From positions 1 to 33,649 of the forward strand of contig JACRBA010000032.1 of NCBI GenBank assembly GCA_016213265.1: 33,649 nt of DNA. The letters are read 5' to 3'. Position 1 is the first letter of the stretch; every line of letters starts with the position of its first letter. This document shows, in pieces, positions 1-7,689 of this stretch. The stretch is from Burkholderiales bacterium. Its GTDB lineage: Bacteria > Pseudomonadota > Gammaproteobacteria > Burkholderiales > Burkholderiaceae_C. The translations under genes were made by a program, and so were the position numbers. The notes under the pieces are model-generated. The model did not search any database and was not told the DNA's origin. It saw only the letters and a list, made by a program, of their open reading frames with translations.

Positions 1-538
1 AGGCTTTGCCGCCGCGCTGGCCGAGGCCGGGGCCGCGGTGCCGACCGACGCGCCCGCCGCGCCCGCCGCGCCCGCCGAGGCAGCAGCCGCGGCGCCCGCG
101 CAGGCCCAGCTCGAATCGCCCCCGGGCACCGAGGCCGTCAGCGAGGCGCTCGGCGCCCAGCTGCACACCTGGCTGGAGGACGGCGTGGAGTACGCCACCC
201 TCGAGCTCAACCCGCAGGACATGGGCCCCATCGACGTGCGCATCGCGCTCGTGGGCGGGCGCACCGAGATCCAGCTCGCCGCCGACGTGGCGGCCACCCG
301 CCAGGCGCTGAGCGAGGCGCTGCCCGGCCTGGCCGAGGCGCTGGGCGACGTGGGCCTGCAGCTGGCGGGCGGCAGCGTGGGCGACCAGACCGGCCGCCAC
401 GCCGCCGAGCGCGATGGGCAGGCCCAGCGCGGCTACGTGCTGCCCGCCTGGCTGGCGCCGGCCCGCGACGACGCCGGCACCGCGGCCACCGCCGGGCCGC
501 GCCCCGGCCAGCGCGGCCTGGTCGACCTGGTGGCCTGA
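1..538 (+). CDS. fliK: Flagellar hook-length control protein FliK, C-terminal part (5' end outside window)
   Basis: The open frame enters from the left edge (first full codon at base 2) and stops at TGA 536-538. After an Ala/Pro-rich linker it carries the conserved FliK C-terminal domain: the LELNPQDMGPIDVRIAL strand motif, then a segment ending in LPGLAEALGDVGLQL. FliK is exported through the flagellar gate, measures the hook, and its C-terminal domain acts on FlhB to switch export from rod/hook to filament substrates. Its place immediately upstream of fliL-M-N-O-P-Q-R is the usual one. The low-complexity linker is normal for FliK. The N-terminal half cannot be judged. Confidence 0.9.
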   Translation, partial: GFAAALAEAGAAVPTDAPAAPAAPAEAAAAAPAQAQLESPPGTEAVSEALGAQLHTWLEDGVEYATLELNPQDMGPIDVRIALVGGRTEIQLAADVAATRQALSEALPGLAEALGDVGLQLAGGSVGDQTGRHAAERDGQAQRGYVLPAWLAPARDDAGTAATAGPRPGQRGLVDLVA

Positions 539-555
539 GGCCGCCACCCGGAACC

Positions 556-602
556 GATAGGGGGCGGAAACGCCCCGCTTATCCGCCATTCCCCCGCCGG
601 GG
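556..602 (+). other. Two adjacent hairpins between fliK and fliL
   Basis: GGGGCG (561-566) pairs with CGCCCC (571-576) around a GAAA tetraloop, and outer GATA/TATC arms (556-559, 580-583) can extend the stem. A second short C/G hairpin follows at 591-602. Neither is followed by a T-run, so this is a weak terminator, an mRNA processing site, or simply 5' UTR structure for fliL. It could partly separate fliK from fliLMNOPQR expression. Confidence 0.4.
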
Positions 603-678
603 CGCTCCGAATAATGGCCAGGCATGGAAGAAGGGCCCCACCGGCCCCGCGCCTGCCGCCAACCAAGGAGCCCCCCCG

Positions 679-1302
679 ATGTCCGCCGCCGCTGCCGCCC
701 CTGCCGCCGCCGACGCTGCGCCCAAGAAGGGCAAGAAGAAGCTGATCATCATCGTCGCCGCCGTGGTGGCCCTGCTGGGCATCGCGGGCGGTGGCGCGGC
801 CATCTTCCTGAAGCAGAAGGCCGCCGCCGCGGCCGCGGCCGAGGAGGAGGAGGGCGACGACGCCCCCGCCGCGCCGGCCAAGGCGGCCAAGGCCAGGAAG
901 GACGACAAGCACACGCCGCCGGTGTTCGTGCCGCTGGACCCGTTCGTGGTGAACCTGGCGGACCGCGAGGCCGACCGCTTCGCGCAGGTGGGCATCACGC
1001 TGGAAGTGGAGGACGCCAAGGTCGGCGACGAGATCAAGGCCTACATGCCGGCCATCCGCAACAACATCCTGCTGCTGCTGGCGCACAAGACCTCGCAGGA
1101 GCTGATGGAGGCCGAGGGCAAGGAACTGCTGGCCAAGGAAGTCAAGCGCGAGGCGCTGCGCCCGATGGGCTACGAGTACGAGGTGCCCGAGGCCGACGCC
1201 GAAGAGGACGACACGCCCAAGAAGAAAAAGAAGAAGAAGGCCGCGCCGGAAGAGGAGTTCCCGATCAAGTCCGTCCAGTTCAGCTCTTTCATCATCCAGT
1301 GA
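679..1302 (+). CDS. fliL: Flagellar basal body-associated protein FliL
   Basis: 207 residues. A short Ala/Lys-rich cytoplasmic N-terminus is followed by one membrane segment (about residues 22-44, LIIIVAAVVALLGIAGG), an Ala/Glu linker, and the periplasmic FliL domain beginning near VFVPLDPFVVNLAD and ending with the hallmark FSSFIIQ. FliL surrounds the MotAB stator and supports torque. The ATG at 679 has AAGGAG at 665-670. The spacer between them is a run of seven C plus one G. A KKKKKKK stretch near the C-terminus (about residues 183-189) is longer and more basic than usual for the family and lies in an acidic/basic linker just before the last strand. It is first in the fliLMNOPQR run, with a 16-base gap to fliM. 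Confidence 0.93.
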   Translation: MSAAAAAPAAADAAPKKGKKKLIIIVAAVVALLGIAGGGAAIFLKQKAAAAAAAEEEEGDDAPAAPAKAAKARKDDKHTPPVFVPLDPFVVNLADREADRFAQVGITLEVEDAKVGDEIKAYMPAIRNNILLLLAHKTSQELMEAEGKELLAKEVKREALRPMGYEYEVPEADAEEDDTPKKKKKKKAAPEEEFPIKSVQFSSFIIQ

Positions 1303-1318
1303 GCCAACGCGGGCTGCC

Positions 1319-2323
1319 ATGAACCAGCAGATCCTGTCGCAAGACGAAGTCGATGCCCTGCTCCAGGGCATCACCGGCGAGAGCCAGAAGCTCGAGCAGG
1401 AGGAGCACACCGACGGCGGTGTGCGCGTCTACGACATCGCCAGCCAGGAGCGCATCGTCCGCGGCCGCATGCCGACGATGGAGATCATCGGCGAGCGGTT
1501 CGCGCGCAACATCCGGATCGGGCTGTTCAACTTCATCCGCAAGAGCCCCGAGGTGGCGATCAACGGCATCAAGGTGCAGAAGTACAGCGCCTTCCTGCGC
1601 GAGATCGTGGTGCCCACCAACTTCAACATCGTCTCCGTGCGGCCGCTGCGCGGCTCGGGCCTGATCGTGTGCGACCCGAGCATCGTGTTCTCGGTGATCG
1701 ACGCGTTGTTCGGCGGCGCCGGCAAGTTCCACACGCGCATCGAGGGCCGCGACTTCAGCGCCACCGAGCAGCGCGTGATCGAGCGCCTGGTGGACGTGAT
1801 CATCACCGAGTACCGCAATGCCTGGAAGGGCATCTACCCGCTGGAGCTGGACTACCAGCGCTCGGAGATGCAGCCGCAGTTCGCCAACATCGCCACGCCC
1901 AGCGAGATCGTGGTGGCCAGCTCCTTCACGCTGGAGATCGGCGAGACCAGCGGCACCATCCACTTCTGCATCCCGTACTCCACGCTGGAGCCCATCCGCG
2001 ACGTGCTGTATTCGTCCATCCAGGGCGACGCCGTGGAGCCGGACCGCCGCTGGGTGAACCTGCTGAAGCAGCAGATCCAGTCCGCCGAGGTGGACCTGGT
2101 GGCCGAGCTGGGCACCGCCCAGGCCACCGTGGAGCAGCTGCTGGCCTTCAAGCCGGGCGACTTCATCGAGCTCGACCTGCTGCCCATGATCCAGGCCAAG
2201 GTGGACGGCGTGCCGGTGTTCGACTGCCAGTACGGCACGTCCGACGGCCACTACGCCATCAAGATCGACAAGCTCCTGTCCACCCACGGCCACGGCTGGC
2301 TGGGTGACGTGGGCGCGTCCTGA
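1319..2323 (+). CDS. fliM: Flagellar motor switch protein FliM
   Basis: 334 residues, normal for FliM. The N-terminal peptide ILSQDEVDALLQGI is the conserved phospho-CheY binding segment. The middle CheC-like domain (about 45-230) contains GSGLIVCDPSIVFSVIDALFGG, and the C-terminal SpoA domain (about 250-325) pairs with FliN. FliM sits in the C-ring, contacts FliG and sets rotation direction in response to CheY-P. No strong Shine-Dalgarno is seen before the ATG at 1319, so translation may be helped by coupling to fliL 16 bases upstream. Confidence 0.97.
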   Translation: MNQQILSQDEVDALLQGITGESQKLEQEEHTDGGVRVYDIASQERIVRGRMPTMEIIGERFARNIRIGLFNFIRKSPEVAINGIKVQKYSAFLREIVVPTNFNIVSVRPLRGSGLIVCDPSIVFSVIDALFGGAGKFHTRIEGRDFSATEQRVIERLVDVIITEYRNAWKGIYPLELDYQRSEMQPQFANIATPSEIVVASSFTLEIGETSGTIHFCIPYSTLEPIRDVLYSSIQGDAVEPDRRWVNLLKQQIQSAEVDLVAELGTAQATVEQLLAFKPGDFIELDLLPMIQAKVDGVPVFDCQYGTSDGHYAIKIDKLLSTHGHGWLGDVGAS

Positions 2324-2351
2324 ACCGAACCGACGACACGAGGAGCCGCAC

Positions 2352-2777
2352 ATGGCTGCTGACCAAGACGACATGGCCGACGCCTGGGCCGCTGCCCTGG
2401 CCGAATCGAAGGGCGCCGGCGACGTGGCGAGCGAAGTCGCCGCGCCGGCCGAACAGGTGTCGCCCGCCGCGTTCACCAACTTCTCGCCCACGGGCGCCAC
2501 CAGCGGGGCCGGCAACGACCTCAACATGATCCTGGACATCCCTGTCCAGCTCACGGTGGAGCTCGGCCGCACCCGCATCCCGATCAAGAACATCCTGCAG
2601 CTCGCCCAGGGCTCGGTGGTGGAACTCGAAACCCTGGCCGGCGAGCCCATGGACGTGCTGGTCAACGGCTTCCTCATCGCCCAGGGCGAAGTGGTGGTCG
2701 TGAACGACAAGTTCGGCATCCGCCTGACCGACATCGTGACCCCCAGCGAGCGCATGCGCCGCCTGAGCAGGACGTGA
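2352..2777 (+). CDS. fliN: Flagellar motor switch protein FliN
   Basis: 141 residues from the ATG at 2352, chosen because AGGAG (2341-2345) lies six bases upstream and the protein then begins MAADQDDMADAW, like other FliN proteins. An upstream in-frame start at 2304 would add 16 unlikely residues and overlap fliM. The C-terminal SpoA domain (about 58-137) begins NMILDIPVQLTVELGRT. FliN forms the lower C-ring and is a docking site for FliH and export cargo. The acidic N-terminal tail (1-55) is disordered-looking, as in relatives. Confidence 0.96.
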   Translation: MAADQDDMADAWAAALAESKGAGDVASEVAAPAEQVSPAAFTNFSPTGATSGAGNDLNMILDIPVQLTVELGRTRIPIKNILQLAQGSVVELETLAGEPMDVLVNGFLIAQGEVVVVNDKFGIRLTDIVTPSERMRRLSRT

Positions 2778-2784
2778 CGACTCC

Positions 2785-3162
2785 ATGACCCCGTCTTCCC
2801 TCACTCCGCTGCTGGCCTTCGTGGCCGTGGTGGCCCTCATTCCGGCGGCCCTGTGGCTGCTGCGCCGTTCCGGCTATGCCGGCGCCGGCCCGCAGGGGCT
2901 GATGCGCACCGTGGGCAGCCTGTCGTTGTCGCCGTCCCAGCGCGTGGTCGTGGTCGAGCTCGGCCAGGGTGAATCGGCCCGCTGGCTCGTGCTGGGTGTC
3001 ACCGGCGAGCGCATCTCGCGCCTGGCCGAAATGGACGCCCAGGCGCAGGCCGAGGTGCCGCTGGCCCTGCGCACGCCGCAGGCCGCCACGGTGGCGCAGC
3101 TCATCGCCAAGTGGCGCACGGGCACCCAGGGTGGCCAGCCGCCGGCGGGGGGCCAGCCATGA
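2785..3162 (+). CDS. fliO: Flagellar export gate assembly protein FliO
   Basis: 125 residues. One N-terminal membrane segment (about 7-26) is followed by the small cytoplasmic domain [20 protein letters not shown] typical of FliO, which helps assemble the FliP ring. The C-terminus is a Gln/Gly/Pro tail. It starts 7 bases after fliN and its stop codon overlaps the fliP start in an ATGA, indicating translational coupling. FliO is poorly conserved, so the call rests on both the domain and its slot between fliN and fliP. Confidence 0.9.
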   Translation: MTPSSLTPLLAFVAVVALIPAALWLLRRSGYAGAGPQGLMRTVGSLSLSPSQRVVVVELGQGESARWLVLGVTGERISRLAEMDAQAQAEVPLALRTPQAATVAQLIAKWRTGTQGGQPPAGGQP

Positions 3163-3962
3163 ACCTGCGCGCTTTTGCACGCCGGGTGGGCCCCGGCGTG
3201 GGCCTGGTCTTGCTCGGCGCCTTCCTGGCCGCCGGCTGGCCCGCCGACGCCCTGGCGCAGACGGCGCCCGCCGCACCGGCCGGGCCCGGCCCCTCGCTGC
3301 CGCTGGTGATCGGCCAGGGCGCGGGTGGCAACAGCTACTCGGTGCCCATCCAGACGCTGCTGTTCTTCACCGCGCTGTCCTTCCTGCCGGCGGTGCTGCT
3401 GCTGATGACGGGCTTCACCCGCATCGTCATCGTGCTGAGCCTGCTGCGCCAGGCGCTGGGCACGCAGGCCGCGCCGCCCAACCAGGTGGTGATCGGCCTG
3501 TCGCTGTTCCTGACCTTCTTCGTCATGTCGCCCACCATCGACAAGGTCTACCAGCAGGCCTGGGTGCCGTACTCGGCCAACCAGATCGCGTTCGACGAGG
3601 CGCTCAAGCGCGGCGAGCTGCCGATGCGCGAGTTCATGCTCAAGCAGACGCGCCAGTCCGATGTGCAGCTGTTCTCCAAGCTCGCCAAGATCGACCCGCA
3701 GGTCAAGGGCGAGGACGTGCCCTTCCGGGTGCTGGTGCCGGCCTTCGTCACCAGTGAGCTGAAAACCGCCTTCCAGATCGGCTTCCTCATCTTCGTGCCC
3801 TTCCTCATCATCGACATGATCGTGGCCAGCGTGCTGATGAGCCTGGGGATGATGATGCTGTCGCCCGTGCTGGTGGCGCTGCCCTTCAAGCTCATGCTGT
3901 TCGTGCTGGCCGACGGCTGGAACCTGCTGCTCGGCTCGCTGGCCGCCAGCTTCGCGACGTAG
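3159..3962 (+). CDS. fliP: Flagellar type III export gate protein FliP
   Basis: 267 residues from the ATG at 3159, which overlaps the fliO stop. An upstream in-frame start at 3111 would only add sequence overlapping fliO. It has a cleavable signal (about 1-34, ending ADALAQ), then the FliP core: [31 protein letters not shown], a periplasmic loop, and a C-terminal hydrophobic pair containing [22 protein letters not shown]. FliP makes the pentameric core of the FliPQR export channel. All expected membrane segments are present. Confidence 0.97.
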   Translation: MNLRAFARRVGPGVGLVLLGAFLAAGWPADALAQTAPAAPAGPGPSLPLVIGQGAGGNSYSVPIQTLLFFTALSFLPAVLLLMTGFTRIVIVLSLLRQALGTQAAPPNQVVIGLSLFLTFFVMSPTIDKVYQQAWVPYSANQIAFDEALKRGELPMREFMLKQTRQSDVQLFSKLAKIDPQVKGEDVPFRVLVPAFVTSELKTAFQIGFLIFVPFLIIDMIVASVLMSLGMMMLSPVLVALPFKLMLFVLADGWNLLLGSLAASFAT

Positions 3963-3986
3963 CACTGACCGAAGACGCTCGCTTCT

Positions 3987-4014
3987 CCGTTCGGGCTGAG
4001 CCTGTCGAAGCCCC
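3987..4014 (+). repeat. REP-like palindromic element between fliP and fliQ
   Basis: The gap contains CCGTTCGGGCTGAGCCTG followed by TCGAAGCCCC, an imperfect inverted repeat with GGGCT/AGCCC arms. I recognise this motif as a frequent intergenic element in Comamonadaceae and other proteobacterial genomes. Only one copy was seen in this window. It lies inside an operon, so it is transcribed and could stabilise or trim the fliP-fliQ mRNA. Confidence 0.6.
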
Positions 4015-4029
4015 TTCAACGCACGCACC

Positions 4030-4299
4030 ATGGATTCCTCCCAAGTCTTCACCTACGGCCAGCAGGGCCTGCTCATGCTGCTCACCGTCTCGGCCCCCAT
4101 GCTGGTGGTGGTGCTGGTGGTGGGCGTGCTGGTGAGCATCTTCCAGGCCGCCACGCAGATCAACGAGGCCACGCTGAGCTTCGTGCCCAAGCTGCTCGCC
4201 GCCGTGGCCGTGTGCGCCGTGGCCGGCCCGTGGATGATGAGCACGCTGGTGGATTACCTGCGCAGCATGCTGCTGGCCATTCCGGCGGCAGCGGGCTGA
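4030..4299 (+). CDS. fliQ: Flagellar type III export gate protein FliQ
   Basis: 89 residues, the standard FliQ length, with two hydrophobic helices (about 13-40 and 52-80) and the conserved IFQAATQINEATLSFVPKLLA motif between them. FliQ packs around the FliPR core of the export gate. It is separated from fliP by 67 bases holding a REP-like element and from fliR by 95 bases holding a second palindromic element, looser spacing than elsewhere in this operon. Confidence 0.97.
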   Translation: MDSSQVFTYGQQGLLMLLTVSAPMLVVVLVVGVLVSIFQAATQINEATLSFVPKLLAAVAVCAVAGPWMMSTLVDYLRSMLLAIPAAAG

Positions 4300-4325
4300 A
4301 TGTTCACCCCCGGTCGCTTCGCGCC

Positions 4326-4372
4326 CACCCCCCGAGGGGGTGCCCAGCCGCCTTGGGGCGGCCCGGCGCCGG
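4326..4372 (+). repeat. Triple-palindrome interspersed element between fliQ and fliR
   Basis: Three palindromes lie back to back. CACCCCC (4326-4332) pairs with GGGGGTG (4336-4342). GCCGCC (4347-4352) pairs with GGCGGC (4357-4362) around TTGG. CCGGCGCCGG (4363-4372) is a perfect 10-base palindrome. The overall wording (CGCTTCGCGCCC, then a C-run/GAG/G-run, then CCTTGGGGCGGCCCGGCG) matches a family of intergenic elements I know to be common in Comamonadaceae. There is no T-run, so it is not a classic terminator. Confidence 0.65.
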
Positions 4373-4394
4373 CTGGGGCAGCCCCGATCACCGG

Positions 4395-5156
4395 ATGATC
4401 TCCGTCACTGAAGCCCAGCTCATGGCGTGGATCACGCCGGTGCTGTGGCCCTTCCTGCGCACGCTGGCGTTGTTCCAGGCCATGCCGGTGCTGGGCCAGC
4501 GCCTGGTGCCCATGCGGGTGCGCATTGCGCTGGCCTTCATGGTGGCGGTGTGCGCGGCGCCCTCGCTGCCGCCTGCGCAGGCGGTGCCGCTGGACTCGGC
4601 CCAGGCGGTGCTGCTCGTGGTGCAGCAACTGCTCATCGGCCTGTCGCTCGGTTTTGCCGTGCGCATCGTCTTTGCCGCGGTGGAGTTCGCGGGCGAGATC
4701 GCCGGCCTGCAGATGGGCATGAACTTCGCGGGCTTCTTCGACCCGCTCCTGGCCACCCAGAGCACGGCCGTCAGCCGCTTCTTCGCCACCCTGGTGGCGT
4801 TTCTCTTCATCGTGCTCAACGGCCACCTCACGGTCATCGCCGTGGTGGTGCAGAGCCTGCATGCCTTCCCGGTGGGCCCCGAGCCCTTCGCGTTCCTGGC
4901 GCAGACGCTGCCGCATCAATGGGGCGCGGAGATCTTCACCCTCGGCCTGTGGATCGCCCTGCCGCTGATCGCGATCATGCTGTTCGTGAACCTGCTGCTG
5001 GGCGTCATCTCGCGCGTGGCGCCGCAGACCCACATCTTCGCCATCGGCTTTCCCATCACCATGGGCATCGGCCTGGCGAGCCTGATGTTCATCCTGCCGC
5101 TGATGGAAACGCCTTTCATGGCGCTGCTCGAGCGCATGTTGGCGCGCTTCCAGTAG
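4395..5156 (+). CDS. fliR: Flagellar type III export gate protein FliR
   Basis: 253 residues from the ATG at 4395, giving the typical start MISVTEAQLMAWITPVLWPF. An in-frame start further upstream would run through the palindromic element and is rejected. About six hydrophobic segments are visible. Conserved FliR features include GEIAGLQMGMNFAGFFDP and the C-terminal LLGVISRVAPQTHIFAIGFP. FliR completes the FliPQR export channel and contacts FlhB, which is not in this window. It is the last gene of this fli run and is followed by a hairpin and a convergent gene. Confidence 0.97.
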   Translation: MISVTEAQLMAWITPVLWPFLRTLALFQAMPVLGQRLVPMRVRIALAFMVAVCAAPSLPPAQAVPLDSAQAVLLVVQQLLIGLSLGFAVRIVFAAVEFAGEIAGLQMGMNFAGFFDPLLATQSTAVSRFFATLVAFLFIVLNGHLTVIAVVVQSLHAFPVGPEPFAFLAQTLPHQWGAEIFTLGLWIALPLIAIMLFVNLLLGVISRVAPQTHIFAIGFPITMGIGLASLMFILPLMETPFMALLERMLARFQ

Positions 5157-5169
5157 CCGCCCCGGCGGC
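5156..5169 (+). terminator. Hairpin at the fliR stop codon
   Basis: GCCGCC (5156-5161) pairs with GGCGGC (5164-5169), overlapping the last base of the fliR stop. No T-run follows, so at most this is a weak or factor-assisted terminator. Its place between convergent fliR and the downstream minus-strand gene supports some role in ending the fli transcript. The rest of the 154-base gap shows only a ten-C run at 5296-5305. Confidence 0.4.
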
Positions 5170-5310
5170 TCACGGCAGCCTTCGGCACGCGGCGCCTGCA
5201 GCAGGGCGTCGAGTCGTCACGCGGTACTTCACCGTGAAGGGCGCGGTGCCGGGCGCGAAGGGAAGTGCGGCCCGCCAGCCCACGCCGGGCGGGCGCCCCC
5301 CCCCCGCGCA

Positions 5311-6390
5311 TCAGGGCTGCACCGGTGCCAGCACCACGATCGTGGGGCCCTGCGTGCGGACGTGGGTGTCCACGAGGATGTGGCCGGCGTCCGTGATGTG
5401 CAGCGCCTCGGCGCGGCCGCCCTGGGTGAGCAGCCCGCCGCGCACCTGCGTGCTCAGGTCGACCAGCTCCCACTGGCCGTTCACCTCGTGCCACAGGATG
5501 GCTCGCGACTCCTTCACGTCGTCGGCGCACACGCCCACCACCTGCCGCTCGCGGTTCATGCCATTGGCCCAGCAGGAGAAGTTGGGCAGGTGGGCCGGAC
5601 GGGGCAGCAGCTCCAGGCCGCGCGCCAGCGACCACAGCGCGGCGTGCTTGTCCCGCGCGTTGGCCATGGCGAACCCCACGGCCGTGCCCTCGTCGGTGAG
5701 GGCCGCCACGTCGCCCAGCGCGAACCGGTGCTGCGTGCCATCGGCCTGCTGGATGAACGCGTAGTGCTCCTTGAGGGTGTTCACCAGGCCGGCGATGTCG
5801 CCGTGGTTGTTGATGCGCAGCACTTCGGGCGGCAGGTCGAGCAGCTCGACGCTGCCATCCGCGTTCCAGCGCACCGCCTGCACGGGCGGCAGGTACACCT
5901 CGTCGAACAGCTGGCCGATGGCCACCCCGGCGTCATTGACGGCGACCGCGTGCGACGACTGCACGGCGGTGCCCGGGTGCGGCAGCGCCATGCGACGGCC
6001 GTTGGGGCGCATGGCCAGCGCGCGTTCCACGCCGCGGCGGCCACCGGCGTCCACCGTGCCGTGGCCCACGGCCAGGCCCTGGCGGTTCACGGCCACCAGC
6101 TGCACGTCGCCGTCGCCGCCGCTCGGGAAATCGGTGACCTGCTCGAGGCGGCCCCGCGCTGGCGACCAGCGGTAGCCCACGATGGTGCTGTAGTCGGCCG
6201 AGTACGCCATGCCCACCACCTGGTCGCGCTCGTTCATGGCATGGGCCGACGGCAGCCAGGCCGGGTCGTTCAGCTGGTGCAGCACGCGGTATCGCGGGCC
6301 GGTGTCGGCGGCCTGGGCCGGCGCGGCGCCGAGCAGGGCGGCCGCCAGGGCGGTCAGGAGGGCCAGGGCAGGCGAGGCAGGCATGGGCAT
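5311..6390 (-). CDS. Secreted protein with HAF-like repeats
   Basis: 359 residues from the ATG at 6390, preceded by AGGA. A GTG at 6420 would add ten residues before the signal. The signal peptide (1-27) ends APAQA. The mature part has about seven short repeats of the form A-x-N-x-x-G/D-x-x-V/I-G: near residues 51-61 (AMNERDQVVGM), 100-109, 150-160, 192-201, 229-240, 277-288 and a decayed one at 331-341. Such N..G..VG units are known from HAF-repeat/DUF3466 exported proteins, which probably fold as a beta-propeller. Function is unknown; a periplasmic or extracellular binding role is the safest guess. It is transcribed toward fliR and shares its upstream region with divergent sugE. Confidence 0.75.
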   Translation of the reverse strand: MPMPASPALALLTALAAALLGAAPAQAADTGPRYRVLHQLNDPAWLPSAHAMNERDQVVGMAYSADYSTIVGYRWSPARGRLEQVTDFPSGGDGDVQLVAVNRQGLAVGHGTVDAGGRRGVERALAMRPNGRRMALPHPGTAVQSSHAVAVNDAGVAIGQLFDEVYLPPVQAVRWNADGSVELLDLPPEVLRINNHGDIAGLVNTLKEHYAFIQQADGTQHRFALGDVAALTDEGTAVGFAMANARDKHAALWSLARGLELLPRPAHLPNFSCWANGMNRERQVVGVCADDVKESRAILWHEVNGQWELVDLSTQVRGGLLTQGGRAEALHITDAGHILVDTHVRTQGPTIVVLAPVQP

Positions 6391-6426
6391 GGGGTGTCCT
6401 GGAAGCAAGGATCCGCGCACTCTAGG

Positions 6427-6488
6427 CGCGGCAGGGGTCGCGGCCCCTTGCGCGTTTGGGGGTTGACCGGTGCGGCGAGAATCGCCGC
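6427..6488 (+). promoter_or_regulatory. Structured leader upstream of sugE (two hairpins)
   Basis: The 121-base gap between the divergent repeat-protein gene and sugE must hold both promoters. Two hairpins are visible: an imperfect one at 6427-6454 (AGGGG/CCCCT core with a TCGCGG loop) and a perfect one at 6472-6488 (GCGGCGA/TCGCCGC, GAA loop) ending 23 bases before the sugE ATG. The tandem arrangement recalls guanidine-II riboswitches that precede many sugE genes, but the required ACGR loops are absent. Treat it as leader structure of unknown role. Confidence 0.3.
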
Positions 6489-6511
6489 GTCGTCATTGCC
6501 TGGAGCCGCAC

Positions 6512-6832
6512 ATGGCCTGGTGGATCCTCCTCGTGGCTGGCCTGCTGGAAGTGGGCTGGGCCATCGGCCTGAAGTACACCGAGGGCTTCACCCGCCTGGT
6601 GCCCAGTGCGCTCACCCTCGCGGCCATGGCCGGCAGCCTGGGCCTGCTGGGGCTGGCGATGAAGACCCTGCCGGTGGGCACGTCCTACGCCGTGTGGGTG
6701 GGCGTGGGGGCGGTGGGCACCGCGATCCTCGGCATCGTGCTGTTCCACGAGCCGGCCAGCGCGGGCCGGCTGGTGAGCCTGGGCCTCATCGTGGCCGGCA
6801 TCGTGGGGCTCAAACTGGCCAGCCCGGCCTGA
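6512..6832 (+). CDS. sugE: SMR-family guanidinium exporter SugE/Gdx
   Basis: 106 residues with four membrane helices. It starts [20 protein letters not shown], with the essential Glu at position 13, and contains the SugE signature KYTEGFTRL and [20 protein letters not shown]. SugE/Gdx proteins are dual-topology dimers that exchange protons for guanidinium, and some export small quaternary ammonium compounds. The ATG at 6512 has GGAG seven bases upstream. It is followed after 14 bases by the SRPBCC fusion gene and probably starts a four-gene plus-strand unit ending with the DUF2007 gene. Confidence 0.93.
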   Translation: MAWWILLVAGLLEVGWAIGLKYTEGFTRLVPSALTLAAMAGSLGLLGLAMKTLPVGTSYAVWVGVGAVGTAILGIVLFHEPASAGRLVSLGLIVAGIVGLKLASPA

Positions 6833-6846
6833 ACGAAGGAGGCGCC

Positions 6847-7689
6847 ATGGAACCGATCGAGACACGCTCCGACATCCGGCACCGGTGGATCCCGGCGACG
6901 CCCGAGGCGGTGTACGCCGCCTGCGCCGACCCTGCCCGCATCGCGCACTGGTGGGGCCCGGCGGGCTTCACCAACACCATCCACACCTTCGACTTCCGGC
7001 CCGGCGGCGAGTGGAAGCTCACCATGCATGGGCCGGACGGCAAGGACTTCCCGAACGAGAGCCGCTTCACCCGCCTGGAGGCGGCCCGCGTGTTCGAGAT
7101 CGAGCACCTGAACGGCCACCACTTCGTGCTCACGCTCACGTTCACGCCGGTGGACGGCGGCACGCGGGTGGACTGGCGGCAGGCCTTCGACACGGCGGCG
7201 CACTACCAGGGCCTCGCCACGTTCGTGGCCCAGGCCAACGAGCAGAACCTGGACCGGCTGCAGGAGGAGGTGGCACGCATCGGCGCGCCGGCCCCGGTGC
7301 GCACGCCGGCCGAGGTGGTGCGCGAGTTCTGGCGCCTGATGGCCACCAACGATTTCGCCGCCGTGCAGGCGGTGCTGGCGCCCGGCTTCGTGCTGGAGTG
7401 GCCGCAGAGCCGCGAGCGCATCCGGGGCCCGGAGCGCTTCGTGCGGATGAATGCCGAGTACCCGGCCCATGGCCGCTGGGTGTTCACGCACCACCGCCTG
7501 GTGGGCGGCGAGTCGGCCGGCGATGGCGAGGTGGTCACCGACGTGTCGGTGACCGATGGCGTGCAGTCGGGCCGCGCGATCTCGTTTTTCACCGTGCAGG
7601 GCGGCCGCATCGTGCGGCTGGTGGAGTTCTGGCCCGAGCCCTACGAGCCGTCGCCGGCGCGCGCGCACCTGGTCGAGCGCATGGCATGA
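6847..7689 (+). CDS. SRPBCC (AHSA1-like) and SnoaL-like two-domain fusion protein
   Basis: 280 residues from the ATG at 6847, with AAGGAGG just upstream. The first half (about 12-145) is an AHSA1/SRPBCC domain: HRWIPATPEAVYAACADP, HWWGPAGFTNTIHTFDFRPGG and FTPVDGGTRVDW are typical. After a short linker the second half (about 155-270) reads as an NTF2/SnoaL-like alpha+beta barrel (VVREFWRLMATNDFAAVQAVL, then RERIRGPERFVRMNAEYP and GGRIVRLVEFWPEPYEP). Both folds form hydrophobic pockets, so a small-molecule binding or hydrolase-like role is possible, but no substrate can be named. The stop overlaps the next start (ATGA), so the two are translationally coupled. Confidence 0.85.
   Translation: MEPIETRSDIRHRWIPATPEAVYAACADPARIAHWWGPAGFTNTIHTFDFRPGGEWKLTMHGPDGKDFPNESRFTRLEAARVFEIEHLNGHHFVLTLTFTPVDGGTRVDWRQAFDTAAHYQGLATFVAQANEQNLDRLQEEVARIGAPAPVRTPAEVVREFWRLMATNDFAAVQAVLAPGFVLEWPQSRERIRGPERFVRMNAEYPAHGRWVFTHHRLVGGESAGDGEVVTDVSVTDGVQSGRAISFFTVQGGRIVRLVEFWPEPYEPSPARAHLVERMA

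Noticed and set aside
551..560. CCGATAG as a FliA -10 element for fliL
   Set aside because: No TAAAG or TCAAG element is found 11 bases upstream.
5296..5305. Ten-C run as a phase-variation tract
   Set aside because: It lies after the stop codon of the repeat-protein gene and after fliR, so slippage would not alter either protein.
6427..6488. Guanidine-II (mini-ykkC) riboswitch before sugE
   Set aside because: Two hairpins are present but neither has the ACGR loop that defines the class.
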